Shown here piece after piece: positions 28,936-39,155 of a DNA stretch of 64,000 nucleotides (positions are counted from its first letter, which is position 1; the number at the start of each line of letters is the position of its first letter). Below the pieces are notes generated by a model. It had not been told where the DNA came from, searched no databases, and saw only the letters and a program-made list of their open reading frames with translations. Origin of the DNA: Burkholderia territorii (GTDB lineage: Bacteria; Pseudomonadota; Gammaproteobacteria; Burkholderiales; Burkholderiaceae). Where the stretch lies: contig NZ_CADFEJ010000001.1 of assembly GCF_902833055.1 (NCBI RefSeq), positions 806,001-870,000 on the forward strand. Reading direction: 5' to 3'. Both the position numbers and the translations under genes were made by a program.

Positions 28936-29643
28936 ATGGATTCCCCCACGATCCTCACGCCGCGCGACTGGCCGTCGCATCCCGCGTATGTCCACCCCGA
29001 GTACCGTTCGTCGGTGAAGCGCGGCCCGACGCGCCCGATGATCCCGTTGAAGGAAAAGCTGCGCGACCAGTTCGCACCCGTCTACGGCACCGAGGATCTC
29101 GGCGCGCTCGACCACGACCTGACGAAGAACGCCGTGAAGAACGGCGAGCCGCTCGGCGAGCGCATCGTCGTCACCGGCCGCGTGCTCGACGAAGGCGGCA
29201 AGCCCGTGCGCAACACGCTCGTCGAGGTTTGGCAGGCGAATGCGGCCGGCCGCTACGTGCACAAGGTCGACCAGCACGACGCGCCGCTCGATCCGAACTT
29301 CCTCGGCGCGGGCCGCTGCCTGACCGACGCCGAAGGCCGCTACCGCTTCCTGACGATCAAGCCCGGCGCCTATCCGTGGGGCAACCATCCGAACGCGTGG
29401 CGCCCGAACCATATCCACTTCTCGCTGTTCGGCGACTACTTCGGCTCGCGCCTCGTCACGCAGATGTACTTCCCCGGCGACCCGCTGCTCGCGTACGACC
29501 CGATCTTCCAGGGCACGCCGGAAGCGGCGCGCGATCGCCTGATCTCGCGCTTCTCGATGGATATCACCGAAGAAGGCTATGCGCTCGGCTACGAATTCGA
29601 CATCGTGCTGCGCGGCCGCGACGCTACCCCGATGGAGCGCTGA
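28936..29643 (+). CDS. pcaH: protocatechuate 3,4-dioxygenase beta subunit
   Basis: This 235-residue catalytic subunit of the intradiol dioxygenase opens the ring of protocatechuate to beta-carboxy-cis,cis-muconate. The Fe(III) ligands are visible: a Tyr in AAGRYVHKVDQHD, a Tyr in IKPGAYPWGNH and two His in RPNHIHFSLFG. The ATG at 28936 has AGGAGA eight bases upstream. It is followed after three bases by pcaG, and the two form an alpha-beta protomer. The other pca genes (B, D, C, IJ) are not in the window. Confidence 0.96.
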   Translation: MDSPTILTPRDWPSHPAYVHPEYRSSVKRGPTRPMIPLKEKLRDQFAPVYGTEDLGALDHDLTKNAVKNGEPLGERIVVTGRVLDEGGKPVRNTLVEVWQANAAGRYVHKVDQHDAPLDPNFLGAGRCLTDAEGRYRFLTIKPGAYPWGNHPNAWRPNHIHFSLFGDYFGSRLVTQMYFPGDPLLAYDPIFQGTPEAARDRLISRFSMDITEEGYALGYEFDIVLRGRDATPMER

Positions 29644-29646
29644 ACC

Positions 29647-30240
29647 ATGACGACGCTGAAGCAAACCCCTTCGCAAACGGTCGGCCCGTACTTCGCTTAC
29701 GGCCTGTGCCCGCAGCAATACGACTACGATCTGAAGAGCCTGTTCACGCCGACGATCGCCACGCCGGAGGCCGAAGGCGAGCACGTGCTGCTGGTCGGGC
29801 AGGTGTTCGACGGCGATGGCAACGTCGTCAGCGACGCGGTGCTCGAATTCACGCAGGTGGACGCGGCGGGCCGCTTTCCCGCCTCGCGTGACGACATCGC
29901 GAAGTCCGGCTTCACGGGCTTTGCGCGCGTCGGCACGGGCACCGATGCACAGCACCGCTTCGTCGTACCGACGGTGAAGCCGGGCCGCATCGCCACCGAC
30001 GAGGCACCGCACATCAACGTGACCGTGATGATGCGCGGGATCCTGACCCACGCGTTCACGCGCGTGTATTTCGACGACGAAGCGGCCGCGAATGCAGCCG
30101 ATCCGGTGCTGAACCTGGTGCCGGCCGAACGCCGCGCGACGCTCGTCGCGAAACGCGACGCCCAACCGGGCCGGCCCGTCGTGTACCGCTTCGACATCCG
30201 CATGCAGGGGCCGGACGAGACCGTGTTCTTCGACGTGTGA
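29647..30240 (+). CDS. pcaG: protocatechuate 3,4-dioxygenase alpha subunit
   Basis: This 197-residue subunit resembles PcaH in fold but lacks the iron ligands. It opens with LKQTPSQTVGPYFAYGL, a hallmark of PcaG, and shows APHINVTVMMRGILTHAFTRVYF where the beta subunit has its His ligands. It completes the active site and is co-transcribed with pcaH (three-base gap). A terminator follows at 30277-30330. Confidence 0.96.
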   Translation: MTTLKQTPSQTVGPYFAYGLCPQQYDYDLKSLFTPTIATPEAEGEHVLLVGQVFDGDGNVVSDAVLEFTQVDAAGRFPASRDDIAKSGFTGFARVGTGTDAQHRFVVPTVKPGRIATDEAPHINVTVMMRGILTHAFTRVYFDDEAAANAADPVLNLVPAERRATLVAKRDAQPGRPVVYRFDIRMQGPDETVFFDV

Positions 30241-30276
30241 CGCGCGGGCCGGCGCCGGCCGGCTGCTCGCACCGAA

Positions 30277-30330
30277 CCGCCGCGTGGCGCGATACCGACA
30301 GGCATCGCGTCGCGCGGCGGTTTTCGTTTT
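30277..30330 (+). terminator. Rho-independent terminator after pcaHG
   Basis: CCGCCGCG (30277-30284) pairs with CGCGGCGG (30313-30320), and TTTTCGTTTT follows. The location, 37 bases after the pcaG stop on the same strand, fits the end of the pcaHG transcript. Confidence 0.75.
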
Positions 30331-30500
30331 CGCGCGCCAACATTCGATGCCGTACCGCAACACGTCCGTTCCGAATCGCGGACGCCCGTCGCTGGCTGCT
30401 TCGGACCCCGAAATCGAACGTGCGATTGAAACGCATGCTGCGCGTGCACATGAATGGTCGGGGCGGCGTGATATCGTTCGCGCGTTATGCGGCGTATGCT

Positions 30501-30652
30501 TTGCTATCCTCACCCAACCGACGATATTGAATCGGAACAAGCAACAATTCCACGACTCGATGCGCAGACACTGCCCCGCTGGCTGTCGCGCATTTTTTCT
30601 GACCGAGTGCCTTTAAGCGCGTCTGACCGAAATCTGGCAGGCGCGTTTTTTT
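30501..30652 (+). ncRNA. candidate intergenic small RNA
   Basis: The 461-bp gap between pcaG and the araC-type gene contains a possible promoter, TTGCTA (30501-30506), 16 bases, then GATATT (30523-30528). A strong terminator follows at 30618-30652. A transcript of about 115 bases would result. No ORF with family character lies within. This is a weak prediction from promoter-terminator spacing only. Confidence 0.25.
30618..30652 (+). terminator. second Rho-independent terminator, possibly of a small RNA
   Basis: CGCGTCTG (30618-30625) pairs with CAGGCGCG (30638-30645) with one G-U wobble and a 12-base loop. Seven T residues follow. It is almost 290 bases beyond the first pcaHG terminator, with no gene between, so it may end an independent short transcript. 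Confidence 0.6.
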
Positions 30653-30701
30653 CGTCCGCGATCGGCACATCGCACCGCGTCCGCCGCCATGTCGGTTCCG
30701 A

Positions 30702-31481
30702 CTAGCGGCGCGCTTCCAGGTACCGGCTCGGCGTTTCCCCGAGAATGCGGCGAAACGCCGACGTGAATGCGCTCGCGCTCGCATATCCGAGATCGAGCGC
30801 GACACGCGTCACCGGCTGACCGTCGCTCAGCCGTGTAATCGCCGCCAGCATGCAGACCTGCTGACGCCACGCGGCGAAACTCACGCCGGTCTGCGCACGG
30901 AACAGCCGCGTAAACGTGCGGCGGCTCACGCCCGCATCGGTCGCCACCCGGTCGAGATCGGCCGCGATCGACGGCGACGCGAACAGATGCCGGCAGATCT
31001 TCGCGAGGCGCGCATCGGTGGGCAGCGGCGCGTGCAGCGACAGCCGCGGCATCGTCGCGATTTCCGCGATCAGCAGCGCCATCAGCTTGCCTGCCCGGCC
31101 GTCGACGTCGTACATCGCCGGCAGGTCGATCGCCTCGTCGATCAGTTGTCGCAAAAGCGGCGATACGCCGTATACGCCGCACTGGTCCGGCAGTCCGGCG
31201 GCCCGCGCCGTGTCTTCGGACACGAATGCGTTGAGCATCGTGACCGGCCCGGTCGTCGTCATTTCGTGCAGCACGCCGGCCGGCACCCAGCACGCGCGCT
31301 GCGGCGGCACCAGCCAGCGGCCGTGCGGCGTCGACACGCTGATCGTGCCGCGCGACGCGATCGCGAACTGCCCGCGCCCGTGCGCATGCGCGGGAACCGT
31401 CGTGCCCGCCGCATAGTCGGTGGCCGTCGCCACGACGCTCCGCGGAATATGTTCGTAGGGATCCAGCAGCGTATTTCTCAA
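30702..31481 (-). CDS. AraC-family transcriptional regulator with cupin sensor domain
   Basis: This 259-residue regulator has an N-terminal AraC-type cupin domain (VPAHAHGRGQFAIASRGTIS, then PPQRACWVPAGVLHEM). The C-terminal double helix-turn-helix runs from VATDAGVSRRTFTRLFRAQTG to ALDLGYASASAFTSAFRRILG. The only usable start in frame is TTG at 31481; an ATG upstream is out of frame. The effector is unknown. It faces away from the peptide operon, and a regulated target is not evident nearby. The 235 bases between it and dppA show nothing definite. Confidence 0.88.
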   Translation of the reverse strand: MRNTLLDPYEHIPRSVVATATDYAAGTTVPAHAHGRGQFAIASRGTISVSTPHGRWLVPPQRACWVPAGVLHEMTTTGPVTMLNAFVSEDTARAAGLPDQCGVYGVSPLLRQLIDEAIDLPAMYDVDGRAGKLMALLIAEIATMPRLSLHAPLPTDARLAKICRHLFASPSIAADLDRVATDAGVSRRTFTRLFRAQTGVSFAAWRQQVCMLAAITRLSDGQPVTRVALDLGYASASAFTSAFRRILGETPSRYLEARR

Positions 31482-31716
31482 GGCCCGAATTCCATCATGA
31501 ATGCACGATATCGAAGGCGGGTCATCTTCGATCGCTCTACGACCCGCTCCATGCTGCGCGACCGGACGGCCGCACGACCCGACGGCCGAATCTGCCGAAT
31601 CGGCCGGATAGCGACTTCATCGAAGCGGAAATCTCCAATACGTTTCATCTCGCGAAGCGCATATCGACACGGATTTCAACGGCGATATCGCGGGCCGCGA
31701 TCCGGGTCGGCACGCG

Positions 31717-32544
31717 TCACCGCAGCATGAACGACATGGCCGACAGGCTGTTCAGCGTGCGCACCACATACTCCACCGACGGTCCGTCGAAGCGCAGCGT
31801 CACCGCATCGACCCGCTCCAGCGACGGCAGCACGCAGAACAGATCGGCGAGCGCGGACGTCTGCACGCGCAGCGTGCAAGCGGCCGGCGCGGGCCGATGC
31901 GCACCGGCGCGCCAGCCGGCCGACAGCGCGTGCGCGACCGTTTCGCGTGCGGCGGTCGCGATGCGCGCGCAGGAGGCTGCCGGCGTGAGCGTGTCGCCGC
32001 TCGATGCGCCGCCGGCCGTCTTGACCGTCTCGAAACGCGCGTCCGGAAACAGCGGCCGGGTTTCCTCGGCGAACACGTCGTCGCCCGACGCCAGCGCGAC
32101 GTGCGCGCCGTATTCGCGCGCCAGCGCGCCGTACAGCCCGGCTTCGCCGAGCTCGACGCCGTTCAGCCACACCTGCGTGAACGCGAAGTTGTTGATGGTG
32201 TGCGCAAGCACGCCGCGGGTCTGCGATTTCGCGTGAAAGCCGATCATGAACACGAGGTCGGGCTGCTGTTCGAGGCCCGCCATCATCCCCAGCGCGCGCG
32301 GCTTGCCGAGCACGACGCGCGCACGCGCATCGAGCCCGTCGGGCAGCAGATTGCGGAAGCCGCCATGTGAATCGTTGACCCAGACGGCCTGCGCGCCGCC
32401 GGCGAATGCGCCTTCGATCGCCGCGTTCGCCTCGGCGGTCATCCAGCGGCGCGCGCGTTCGTATTCCGGGTTACCGGCACGCGTCTGCTCGATGGCAAAC
32501 ACGCCGGCGACACCCTCGATATCGGTGGAAATCAGGATCTTCAT
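31717..32544 (-). CDS. dppA: D-aminopeptidase DppA-type zinc peptidase (M55 family)
   Basis: This 275-residue member of the M55 family of D-aminopeptidases has the zinc-ligand motifs in order: STDIEGVAG (Asp8, Glu10), NDSHGG, GFHAKS and a Glu in GVELGEAG. Such enzymes release D-Ala or other residues from short peptides, often from cell-wall turnover. It is the last gene of the peptide operon and overlaps the preceding peptidase gene by four bases (ATGA), pointing to a joint role in breaking down imported peptides. Confidence 0.92.
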   Translation of the reverse strand: MKILISTDIEGVAGVFAIEQTRAGNPEYERARRWMTAEANAAIEGAFAGGAQAVWVNDSHGGFRNLLPDGLDARARVVLGKPRALGMMAGLEQQPDLVFMIGFHAKSQTRGVLAHTINNFAFTQVWLNGVELGEAGLYGALAREYGAHVALASGDDVFAEETRPLFPDARFETVKTAGGASSGDTLTPAASCARIATAARETVAHALSAGWRAGAHRPAPAACTLRVQTSALADLFCVLPSLERVDAVTLRFDGPSVEYVVRTLNSLSAMSFMLR

Positions 32545-33620
32545 GAATGGATCGGATGTCCTGCGTTGTCTTCGTTGAATAACCGATCGAGATCGGGCAC
32601 CGCGTCGCGCAGCGATTGCCGTACGTGGCCGTCGCGCCCGGTCACGGTCACGGCCTGCAGTAGCGCGTCGGCGATCGCGTGCTCGACGCTTTCGGCCGCG
32701 GCCATGAACAACGGATCGAGCGCCGCATCGGCCACGAGCGCCGGCAGCGCGACGGTCGATGCGTCGTGCGCGATCGTGTACGCGGTGGAAAACGCGAGTG
32801 CGATGTCGCCGCTGCCGTGCCCGTAGACCGAACCGGTGCGGGCGAGCCCCGCGCCCGCGCGGCGCGCGAGCCGCGACAATTGCCGCGCGTCGAGCGGCGC
32901 ATCGGTCGCCAGCAGCAGGATGATCGAGCCCTGCTCGGGCATCGCCTGCGCGTGCGCGTCGGCACGCCGCTGCGTGACGATGCGCCCGAGCGGCACGCCG
33001 CCGAGCGTCAGCATCGGCAGTCGGCCGAAGTTCGCGAGCACCAGCGCGCCGACCGTGTACGGCCTGCCGGCCGCGACAGCCACGCGCGAGGCCGAGCCGA
33101 TCCCGCCTTTCAGGTCGAAACACGACATCCCGCGCCCGGCACCCACCGCGCCGCGTGCGAAGTCTCGCGCCGCGGTATTGCAGGCTTCGTCGTAATGCGC
33201 TGCCGTCACCGCGAACGCCTGGATATCGTTCAGATAGCCGTCGTTGCATTCGAACACGAGCGGGTTGACGGTCGGCCAGTCGCGGCCCACCTGCGGATTG
33301 GTCGCGATCGCCGCGCGGATCTGCGCGTGCGCGACCGCGCCGACGCCGAACGTGTTGGTCAGCGCGATCGGCGTGTCGAGCATGCCGAGCTCATCGACCT
33401 GCACGAGTCCGACGCTCTTGCCGAAGCCGTTGATGACGGCCGCGCCGGCCGGCACCTTGCTGCGGTAAAGGTCGCCCGGATGCGGCTTGACGACGGTGAC
33501 GCCCGTCTGCACGTCGCCGGCATCGAGCGTCGCATGGCCGACGCTCACGCCCGGCACATCGGCGATCGTGCCGCGCGGGCCGGCCGGCAGCGTCGTGCCC
33601 CACATCGGAACCGCGCGCAT
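32541..33620 (-). CDS. dmpA: DmpA/P1-family aminopeptidase (S58)
   Basis: This 359-residue N-terminal nucleophile peptidase of the DmpA family matches L-aminopeptidase D-esterase/D-aminopeptidase and beta-peptidyl aminopeptidases. Autocleavage should occur before the Ser of GGIGSASRV to expose the nucleophile. GVSVGHATL, NGFGKSVGLVQVDELG and GSGDIALAFSTA are family features. The start forms a one-base TGATG overlap with the permease gene gsiD. These enzymes accept D-amino acid and beta-peptide substrates, in line with the neighbouring isoaspartyl peptidase and D-aminopeptidase. Confidence 0.9.
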   Translation of the reverse strand: MRAVPMWGTTLPAGPRGTIADVPGVSVGHATLDAGDVQTGVTVVKPHPGDLYRSKVPAGAAVINGFGKSVGLVQVDELGMLDTPIALTNTFGVGAVAHAQIRAAIATNPQVGRDWPTVNPLVFECNDGYLNDIQAFAVTAAHYDEACNTAARDFARGAVGAGRGMSCFDLKGGIGSASRVAVAAGRPYTVGALVLANFGRLPMLTLGGVPLGRIVTQRRADAHAQAMPEQGSIILLLATDAPLDARQLSRLARRAGAGLARTGSVYGHGSGDIALAFSTAYTIAHDASTVALPALVADAALDPLFMAAAESVEHAIADALLQAVTVTGRDGHVRQSLRDAVPDLDRLFNEDNAGHPIHS

Positions 33621-34513
33621 CAGCGCCGCTCCAGCTTCGGGTCGAGCGCGTCGCGCAGCCCGTCGCCGAGCAGGTTGAACGCGAGCACCGTCAGGAAGAT
33701 CGCGAGGCTCGGGAAGATCGCGACGTGCGGCGCGGTCACCATGTCCGCGCGCGCCTCGTTGAGCATCGCGCCCCACTCCGGGGTCGGCGGCTGCGCGCCG
33801 AGCCCGAGGAACGACAGGCTCGCGGCCGTGATGATCGACGTGCCGATCCGCATCGTGAAGTAGACGACGACCGACGACACGGTGCCGGGCAGGATGTGCC
33901 GCATGATGATCGTCCAGTCCGACGCGCCGATGCTGCGCGCGGCTTCCACGTAGGTCATGTGCTTGAGCATCAGCGTGTTGCCGCGCACGAGCCGCGCGAA
34001 CGCCGGAATGCTGAAGATCGCGACCGCGCAGATCACGTTGACCATCCCGTTGCCGAGGATCGCGACCACGCCGATCGCGAGCAGGATCCCCGGGAATGCG
34101 AACAGCACGTCGGCCACGCGCATCGTGATGCGGTCCCACCAGCCCTCGTAGTAGCCGGCAAGCAGTCCGAAGAATGTGCCGACGAGCGCGCCGAGCGCGA
34201 CGGAGAAGAAACCGGCGGCGAGCGAGATGCGCGTGCCGGTGACGATCCGGCTGAAGATGTCGCGGCCGAGCGAGTCGACGCCGAACCAGTGCACGGCCGA
34301 CGGCCCTGCGTTCAGCGCGTCGTAGTCGAAATAGTTCTCCGGATCGAACGGCACGATGTGCGGGCCGACGAATGCGAGCACGACGAGTGCCAGCACGAAA
34401 CCGCCCGCGACCAGCGCGACGGTTTGCTTGCGGAACTTGCGCCAGAATTCGCGCCACGGCGTGCGGATCGCGCTCGATGCGGCCGACGCCGCGGGCTGGA
34501 CAGTCGCGTTCAT
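33620..34513 (-). CDS. gsiD: dipeptide/glutathione ABC transporter permease GsiD
   Basis: This 297-residue inner-membrane permease of the Dpp/Opp/Gsi family has one N-terminal helix ([19 protein letters not shown]), then the binding-protein-dependent transport domain with the EAA-type loop [42 protein letters not shown] is typical of DppC/GsiD proteins. It pairs with GsiC to form the channel. The gene lies 13 bases after gsiC and overlaps dmpA by one base. Confidence 0.92.
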   Translation of the reverse strand: MNATVQPAASAASSAIRTPWREFWRKFRKQTVALVAGGFVLALVVLAFVGPHIVPFDPENYFDYDALNAGPSAVHWFGVDSLGRDIFSRIVTGTRISLAAGFFSVALGALVGTFFGLLAGYYEGWWDRITMRVADVLFAFPGILLAIGVVAILGNGMVNVICAVAIFSIPAFARLVRGNTLMLKHMTYVEAARSIGASDWTIIMRHILPGTVSSVVVYFTMRIGTSIITAASLSFLGLGAQPPTPEWGAMLNEARADMVTAPHVAIFPSLAIFLTVLAFNLLGDGLRDALDPKLERR

Positions 34514-34526
34514 GCTCGCCTCACTC

Positions 34527-35447
34527 TCACTTGAACCGGATGGTCGGGTTGATGACCGCGTACAGCACGTCGACGGTCAGGTTGATCAGGATGAACTCGA
34601 GCGAGAACAGCAGCACGATCGCCTGGATCACCGGGTAGTCGCGCATCGTCACCGCGTCGACCAGCAAGCGCCCGAGCCCCGGCCAGTTGAACACGGCCTC
34701 GACGACGATCGAGCCGCCGAGCAGGAATCCGAACTGCAGGCCCATCATCGTGACGACCGGGATCATCGCGTTGCGCAGGCAATGCTTGAGCACGACCATC
34801 GGCTCGTGCACGCCCTTCGCGCGCGCGGTGCGCACGTAGTCCTCGTTGAGCACCTCGACGAACGACGCGCGCGTGAAGCGCGCCATCACGGCCGCGACCG
34901 CCGCACCGAGCGTCAGCGACGGCAGCACGTAGCTCTTCCACGTGCCGTCGGGCACGACGGGCAGCCAGCCGAGCTTCACCGAGAAGATCTCCATCAGCAG
35001 CATGCCGAGCGCGAACGCGGGAAACGAAATGCCCGACACCGCGATCGTCATCCCGACGCGATCGGGCCAGCGGTTGCGCCATACGGCCGACGCGATGCCG
35101 ATCGCCATCCCGAACAGCGTTGCCCAGACCATGCTGACGAGCGTCAGCAGCAGCGTCGGCATGAAGCGCTCGCCGATCTCGGTCGACACCGGCCGCTTGC
35201 TGCGCGTCGACGTGCCGAAATCGCCGTGCGCGATCTTCACGAAGAAGTTCGCGAACTGCGCCGGCAGCGGCTGGTCGAGGCCAAGATCGGCGCGCACGAG
35301 CGCGACCGTCGCGTCGTCGGCTTCGGGCCCGGCCGCGAGCCGCGCGGGGTCTCCCGGCAGCAGGTGCACGAACAGGAACACCAGCACCGCGACGATCGCG
35401 AGCGTGGGCAGCAGCCCGAACAGGCGTTTGACGAGAAAATTCAGCAT
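34527..35447 (-). CDS. gsiC: dipeptide/glutathione ABC transporter permease GsiC
   Basis: This 306-residue DppB-type permease has an N-terminal helix ([27 protein letters not shown] in part) and the loop [25 protein letters not shown], which contacts the ATPase. About six transmembrane segments are visible. Its partner GsiD is encoded next. A GC-rich hairpin lies in the 67-bp gap separating it from gsiB. Confidence 0.93.
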   Translation of the reverse strand: MLNFLVKRLFGLLPTLAIVAVLVFLFVHLLPGDPARLAAGPEADDATVALVRADLGLDQPLPAQFANFFVKIAHGDFGTSTRSKRPVSTEIGERFMPTLLLTLVSMVWATLFGMAIGIASAVWRNRWPDRVGMTIAVSGISFPAFALGMLLMEIFSVKLGWLPVVPDGTWKSYVLPSLTLGAAVAAVMARFTRASFVEVLNEDYVRTARAKGVHEPMVVLKHCLRNAMIPVVTMMGLQFGFLLGGSIVVEAVFNWPGLGRLLVDAVTMRDYPVIQAIVLLFSLEFILINLTVDVLYAVINPTIRFK

Positions 35448-35467
35448 GGGGCACCGATCGAATCAGC

Positions 35468-35493
35468 GCGCCGGCAGCTTGCGCCGCCGGCGC
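35468..35493 (-). repeat. GC-rich hairpin between gsiB and gsiC
   Basis: GCGCCGGC (35468-35475) and GCCGGCGC (35486-35493) form an 8-bp perfect stem with a 10-base loop and no T-run. Hairpins here commonly protect the binding-protein mRNA 3' end and lower expression of the permease genes. That role is inferred. Confidence 0.5.
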
Positions 35494-35514
35494 CGCACAG
35501 CGGGCGAATCGCCG

Positions 35515-37077
35515 TCATTTCACCGAGATTTCGTCGAAGTTGAACGAACCGTCCGGCATCACGTACATGCCGTGCAGGCGCTTGCTGCGCGCATAGACGA
35601 TCTTCTCCTGCACCAGGAAGATCCACGGCGCGTCGGCCCATACCTGCTTCTGCGCATCGGCATACAAGGCGGCCTTCTTCGCCTGGTCGGTCGTCTCGAG
35701 CGCCTTCGCGAGATCGTCGTCGACGGCGCCGTTCTTGTAGTACGCGGTGTTGTAGAGCTTCGGCGGCGCCGACGTCGACGCGAGCAGCGGCGACAGCGCC
35801 CAGTTCGCCTCGCCCGTCGAGGCCGACCAGCCGCTGTAGTACATCCGCACCGGTGCCGTCGCCGGATCCTGCGCGCTCTCGACCTTCGCGACCCGCTCGC
35901 CGGCCTCGAGTGCCTGCACCTGCACCTTCACGCCGACCTGCGCGAGCTGCTGCTGGACGAACTGGATCAGCTTCTGCGCCGTCGAATGGTTGTACGCGGA
36001 CCAGAGCGTCGACTCGAACCCGTTCGGATAACCGGCCTCCTTCAGCAGCGCGCGCGCCTTCGCCGGATCGTACGGCCAGGGCCCGAGCTTGGTCGCGTAT
36101 TCGACGCCCACCGGCGCGACACCGGTTTGCGGCGTTGCGTAGCCGGCGAACACGACCTTCGCGAGCGCTTCCTTGTTGACCGCGTAATTCAGCGCTTCAC
36201 GCACCTTCGGGTTGTCGAACGGCTTCTTCTGCGTGTTCAGCGAGATGTAGCGCTGGATGATCGACGGCCGCTCGATCAGCTCGACCTTCGGGTTGCTCTT
36301 CAGGTCGGCTGCCTGCTCGAACGGGATCGTGAACGCGAAATCGGCCTCGCCCGTCTTGAGCAGCGCGGCGCGCGTGTTGTTGTCGACCACCGGCTTCCAG
36401 TCGATCGAATCGACCTTCGGGTAGCCCTTCTTCCAGTAGCCGGCGAACTTCTTCACCTTCATGTCGTCGGTCTGCTTCCATTCGACGAACTCGAACGGGC
36501 CCGTGCCGACCGGATGCAGCGACACGTCGCGCCCCCACTTCTTCAGCGCGGCCGGCGAAATCATCACCGCCGACGGGTGCGCAAGCGTGTTGATGAACGC
36601 GGAGAACGGCTCGCGCAACGTGAAGCGCACCGTCATCGGATCGACCACCTCGGTCTTCTCGATCACGCGGAACAGCCCGTAACGCTTCAGCTTGTTCGCC
36701 GGATCGGTCACGCGGTCGAAGTTCGCCTTCACCGCGTCGGCGTTGAAGTCGGTGCCGTCGTGGAACTTCACGCCCGGGCGCAGCTTGACCGTGTAGACCT
36801 TCGCATCGGGCGACGCCTGGTAGCTCGTCGCGAGCACGTTGACGAGCTTCATGTCCTTGTCGAAACCGAACAGCCCTTCGTAGAACGACTTGACGACGGC
36901 TTGCGACACCGTGTCGTTCGCGTCGTACGGGTCCATCGTCGTGAACGTCGAGTACACGGCGACCACGACGTTCTGTTGCGCGAACGCGGGCACGGCGACC
37001 GTCAGCGCGAGCGCGCCTGCCCCCGCGGCGAACAACGCGCGCGGACGGAACATCGGGAACGAATGCGGCTTGTTCAT
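35515..37077 (-). CDS. gsiB: periplasmic dipeptide/glutathione-binding protein GsiB
   Basis: This 520-residue solute-binding protein of family 5 starts with a signal peptide ([22 protein letters not shown]). The family signature [23 protein letters not shown] is present, as are [15 protein letters not shown] and [19 protein letters not shown] segments. It captures peptides in the periplasm and delivers them to GsiCD. The ATG at 37077 gives the clean signal peptide; upstream in-frame starts are inside a leader without similarity. The GsiB label rests on family resemblance and operon content; the ligand could equally be isoaspartyl or D-dipeptides. Confidence 0.92.
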   Translation of the reverse strand: MNKPHSFPMFRPRALFAAGAGALALTVAVPAFAQQNVVVAVYSTFTTMDPYDANDTVSQAVVKSFYEGLFGFDKDMKLVNVLATSYQASPDAKVYTVKLRPGVKFHDGTDFNADAVKANFDRVTDPANKLKRYGLFRVIEKTEVVDPMTVRFTLREPFSAFINTLAHPSAVMISPAALKKWGRDVSLHPVGTGPFEFVEWKQTDDMKVKKFAGYWKKGYPKVDSIDWKPVVDNNTRAALLKTGEADFAFTIPFEQAADLKSNPKVELIERPSIIQRYISLNTQKKPFDNPKVREALNYAVNKEALAKVVFAGYATPQTGVAPVGVEYATKLGPWPYDPAKARALLKEAGYPNGFESTLWSAYNHSTAQKLIQFVQQQLAQVGVKVQVQALEAGERVAKVESAQDPATAPVRMYYSGWSASTGEANWALSPLLASTSAPPKLYNTAYYKNGAVDDDLAKALETTDQAKKAALYADAQKQVWADAPWIFLVQEKIVYARSKRLHGMYVMPDGSFNFDEISVK

Positions 37078-37205
37078 GTTGTCTGGCTCCTGTGGATGAT
37101 TCGGTAACGCGTGGTGGAAATCGCGGCGTGACTGCATCCGCTCGGGAAAATGACGCCGTTGCCTGGCACGTGCGCAGCTTCGGTCCATGTGCGCCTCGCC
37201 GTGCA

Positions 37206-39128
37206 TCAATACGCGCCGCCGACGCGATGCGTCGCGACGTAATGATCGGGGCCGACCGCGACGAGCGGCGCGACGAGCGGCTCGTCGCCGACCGCGCGTA
37301 TCGGGCTCGGAATCTCGTCCGCCGCGAGCTGGCGCGGCGCATGCCGGCGCGCGGGGTCGGCCACCGGCACCGCGCTCATCAGCTTCTTCGTGTACGGATG
37401 CCGCGGTGCCTCGAACACCGCGCGGCGCGGACCGATCTCGACGATCTGCCCCAGATACATCACCGCGACCCGATGGCTGATGCGCTCGACGACGGCCATG
37501 TCGTGCGAGATGAACAGATACGCGACGCCCAGCTCGCGCTGCAGGTCGAGCATCAGGTTCACGATCTGCGCCTGCACGGATACGTCGAGCGCGGACACCG
37601 ACTCGTCGGCGATCACGACCTTCGGATTCAGCGCGAGCGCGCGTGCGATGGCGATGCGCTGACGCTGGCCGCCCGAGAATTCGTGCGGGTAGCGGCGCGC
37701 GGCCTCCGGCGGCAGGCCGACCTTGTCGAGCAGCCAGTCGACGCGCGCCTGGGCTTCGCGGCCGCTCGCGACGCCATGCACGAGCAACGGCTCCATGATC
37801 GAGAAACCGACCGTGAGGCGCGGGTTCAGCGACGCGAACGGATCCTGGAAGATGAACTGGATGTTGCGGCGCAGTGCCTGCAGGTCATGGCCCTTCATCG
37901 CGCTGATGTCGCAGCCGTCGAATTCGATCGAACCGCTCTGCGATTCGACGAGGCGCAGCAGCGAGCGGCCGGTGGTCGACTTGCCGCAGCCGGATTCGCC
38001 GACGAGCGCGAGCGTCTCGCCCGCGCGCAGCTCGAAGCTCACGCGCTCGACCGCGTGCACGTATTGCGACACGCGGCCGAACACGCCGCTCTTCACCGGA
38101 AACCGCGTGACGAGATCGCGCACGCGCAGGATCGGCGGCGCGGCCGGATCGACGTGCGGCTGCGCGGCGGCGGGCCCCGCGGCCGCGTTGCCCGCATCGC
38201 TCGCCGCGGGCGCCGGTGCGGCCGCGCTTGCGCCGTCCACCTTCAGCAGCGGAAATTTTTCGGGATGGTCGGTGCCCTGCATCGAGCCGAGGCGCGGCAC
38301 GGCCGCGAGCAGCGCACGCGTGTAGCGGTGCGCGGGCGTCGCGAAAATGCGCTCGGATTCGCCCTCCTCGACCTTCTCGCCGCGATACATTACGAGCACG
38401 CGATCGGCCACTTCGGCGACCACGCCCATGTCGTGCGTGATGAAGATCACGCCCATGTTCATTTCGTCCTGCAGCCCGCGGATCAGTTGCAGGATCTGCG
38501 CCTGGATCGTCACGTCGAGCGCGGTCGTCGGCTCGTCGGCGATCAGGAGCGCGGGCCGGCACGACAGCGCCATCGCGATCATCACGCGCTGCCGCATCCC
38601 GCCGGACAACTGGTGCGGATACCGCGCGAACACGCGGCGCGCCTCGGGAATGCGAACGAGATCGAGCAGCCGCAACGCTTCCGCGCGCGCGTCGGCCGTG
38701 CTTTTCGACTGGTGCAGCGCGATCGCCTCGCTGATCTGGTCGCCGACCGTAAACACCGGGTTCAGCGACGTCATCGGCTCCTGGAAGATCATCGCGATGT
38801 CCGCGCCGCGGATCCCGCGCATCGTCGCCGCGCTCGCCTGCGCGAGATCGACGAGCGCGCCGCCGCGACGCCGCAACGCGATCCGGCCGCTCGTGATCTC
38901 GCCGCCGCCATGCTCGACGAGCCGCATCAGCGCGAGCGACGTGACCGACTTGCCGGACCCCGACTCGCCGACAATCGCGAGCGTCTCGCCGCGATCGACG
39001 TGAAACGACACGTTGCGCACCGCCTCGAACGTCGCGTTTTCGCGGCGAAACATGACCGACAGGTCGTCGACGGCGACGACGCGCTGTTCCGGCAGCACCA
39101 GCGCGGACGGGGTTCGGCTCGAAGTCAT
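37206..39128 (-). CDS. gsiA: dipeptide/glutathione ABC transporter ATPase with two nucleotide-binding domains, GsiA
   Basis: This 640-residue protein contains two complete ABC domains. The first has Walker [12 protein letters not shown], signature LSGGMRQR and Walker [13 protein letters not shown]. The second has [20 protein letters not shown] and [12 protein letters not shown]. An Ala/Pro-rich linker of about 40 residues (near 300-345) joins them. Each half ends in the oligopeptide-transporter C-terminal motif ([12 protein letters not shown] and [12 protein letters not shown]). It energises GsiBCD and lies 128 bases upstream of gsiB and 27 downstream of iaaA. Confidence 0.95.
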   Translation of the reverse strand: MTSSRTPSALVLPEQRVVAVDDLSVMFRRENATFEAVRNVSFHVDRGETLAIVGESGSGKSVTSLALMRLVEHGGGEITSGRIALRRRGGALVDLAQASAATMRGIRGADIAMIFQEPMTSLNPVFTVGDQISEAIALHQSKSTADARAEALRLLDLVRIPEARRVFARYPHQLSGGMRQRVMIAMALSCRPALLIADEPTTALDVTIQAQILQLIRGLQDEMNMGVIFITHDMGVVAEVADRVLVMYRGEKVEEGESERIFATPAHRYTRALLAAVPRLGSMQGTDHPEKFPLLKVDGASAAAPAPAASDAGNAAAGPAAAQPHVDPAAPPILRVRDLVTRFPVKSGVFGRVSQYVHAVERVSFELRAGETLALVGESGCGKSTTGRSLLRLVESQSGSIEFDGCDISAMKGHDLQALRRNIQFIFQDPFASLNPRLTVGFSIMEPLLVHGVASGREAQARVDWLLDKVGLPPEAARRYPHEFSGGQRQRIAIARALALNPKVVIADESVSALDVSVQAQIVNLMLDLQRELGVAYLFISHDMAVVERISHRVAVMYLGQIVEIGPRRAVFEAPRHPYTKKLMSAVPVADPARRHAPRQLAADEIPSPIRAVGDEPLVAPLVAVGPDHYVATHRVGGAY

Positions 39129-39155
39129 GCGAAGGTCTCCTCGTACGATCCGGAA

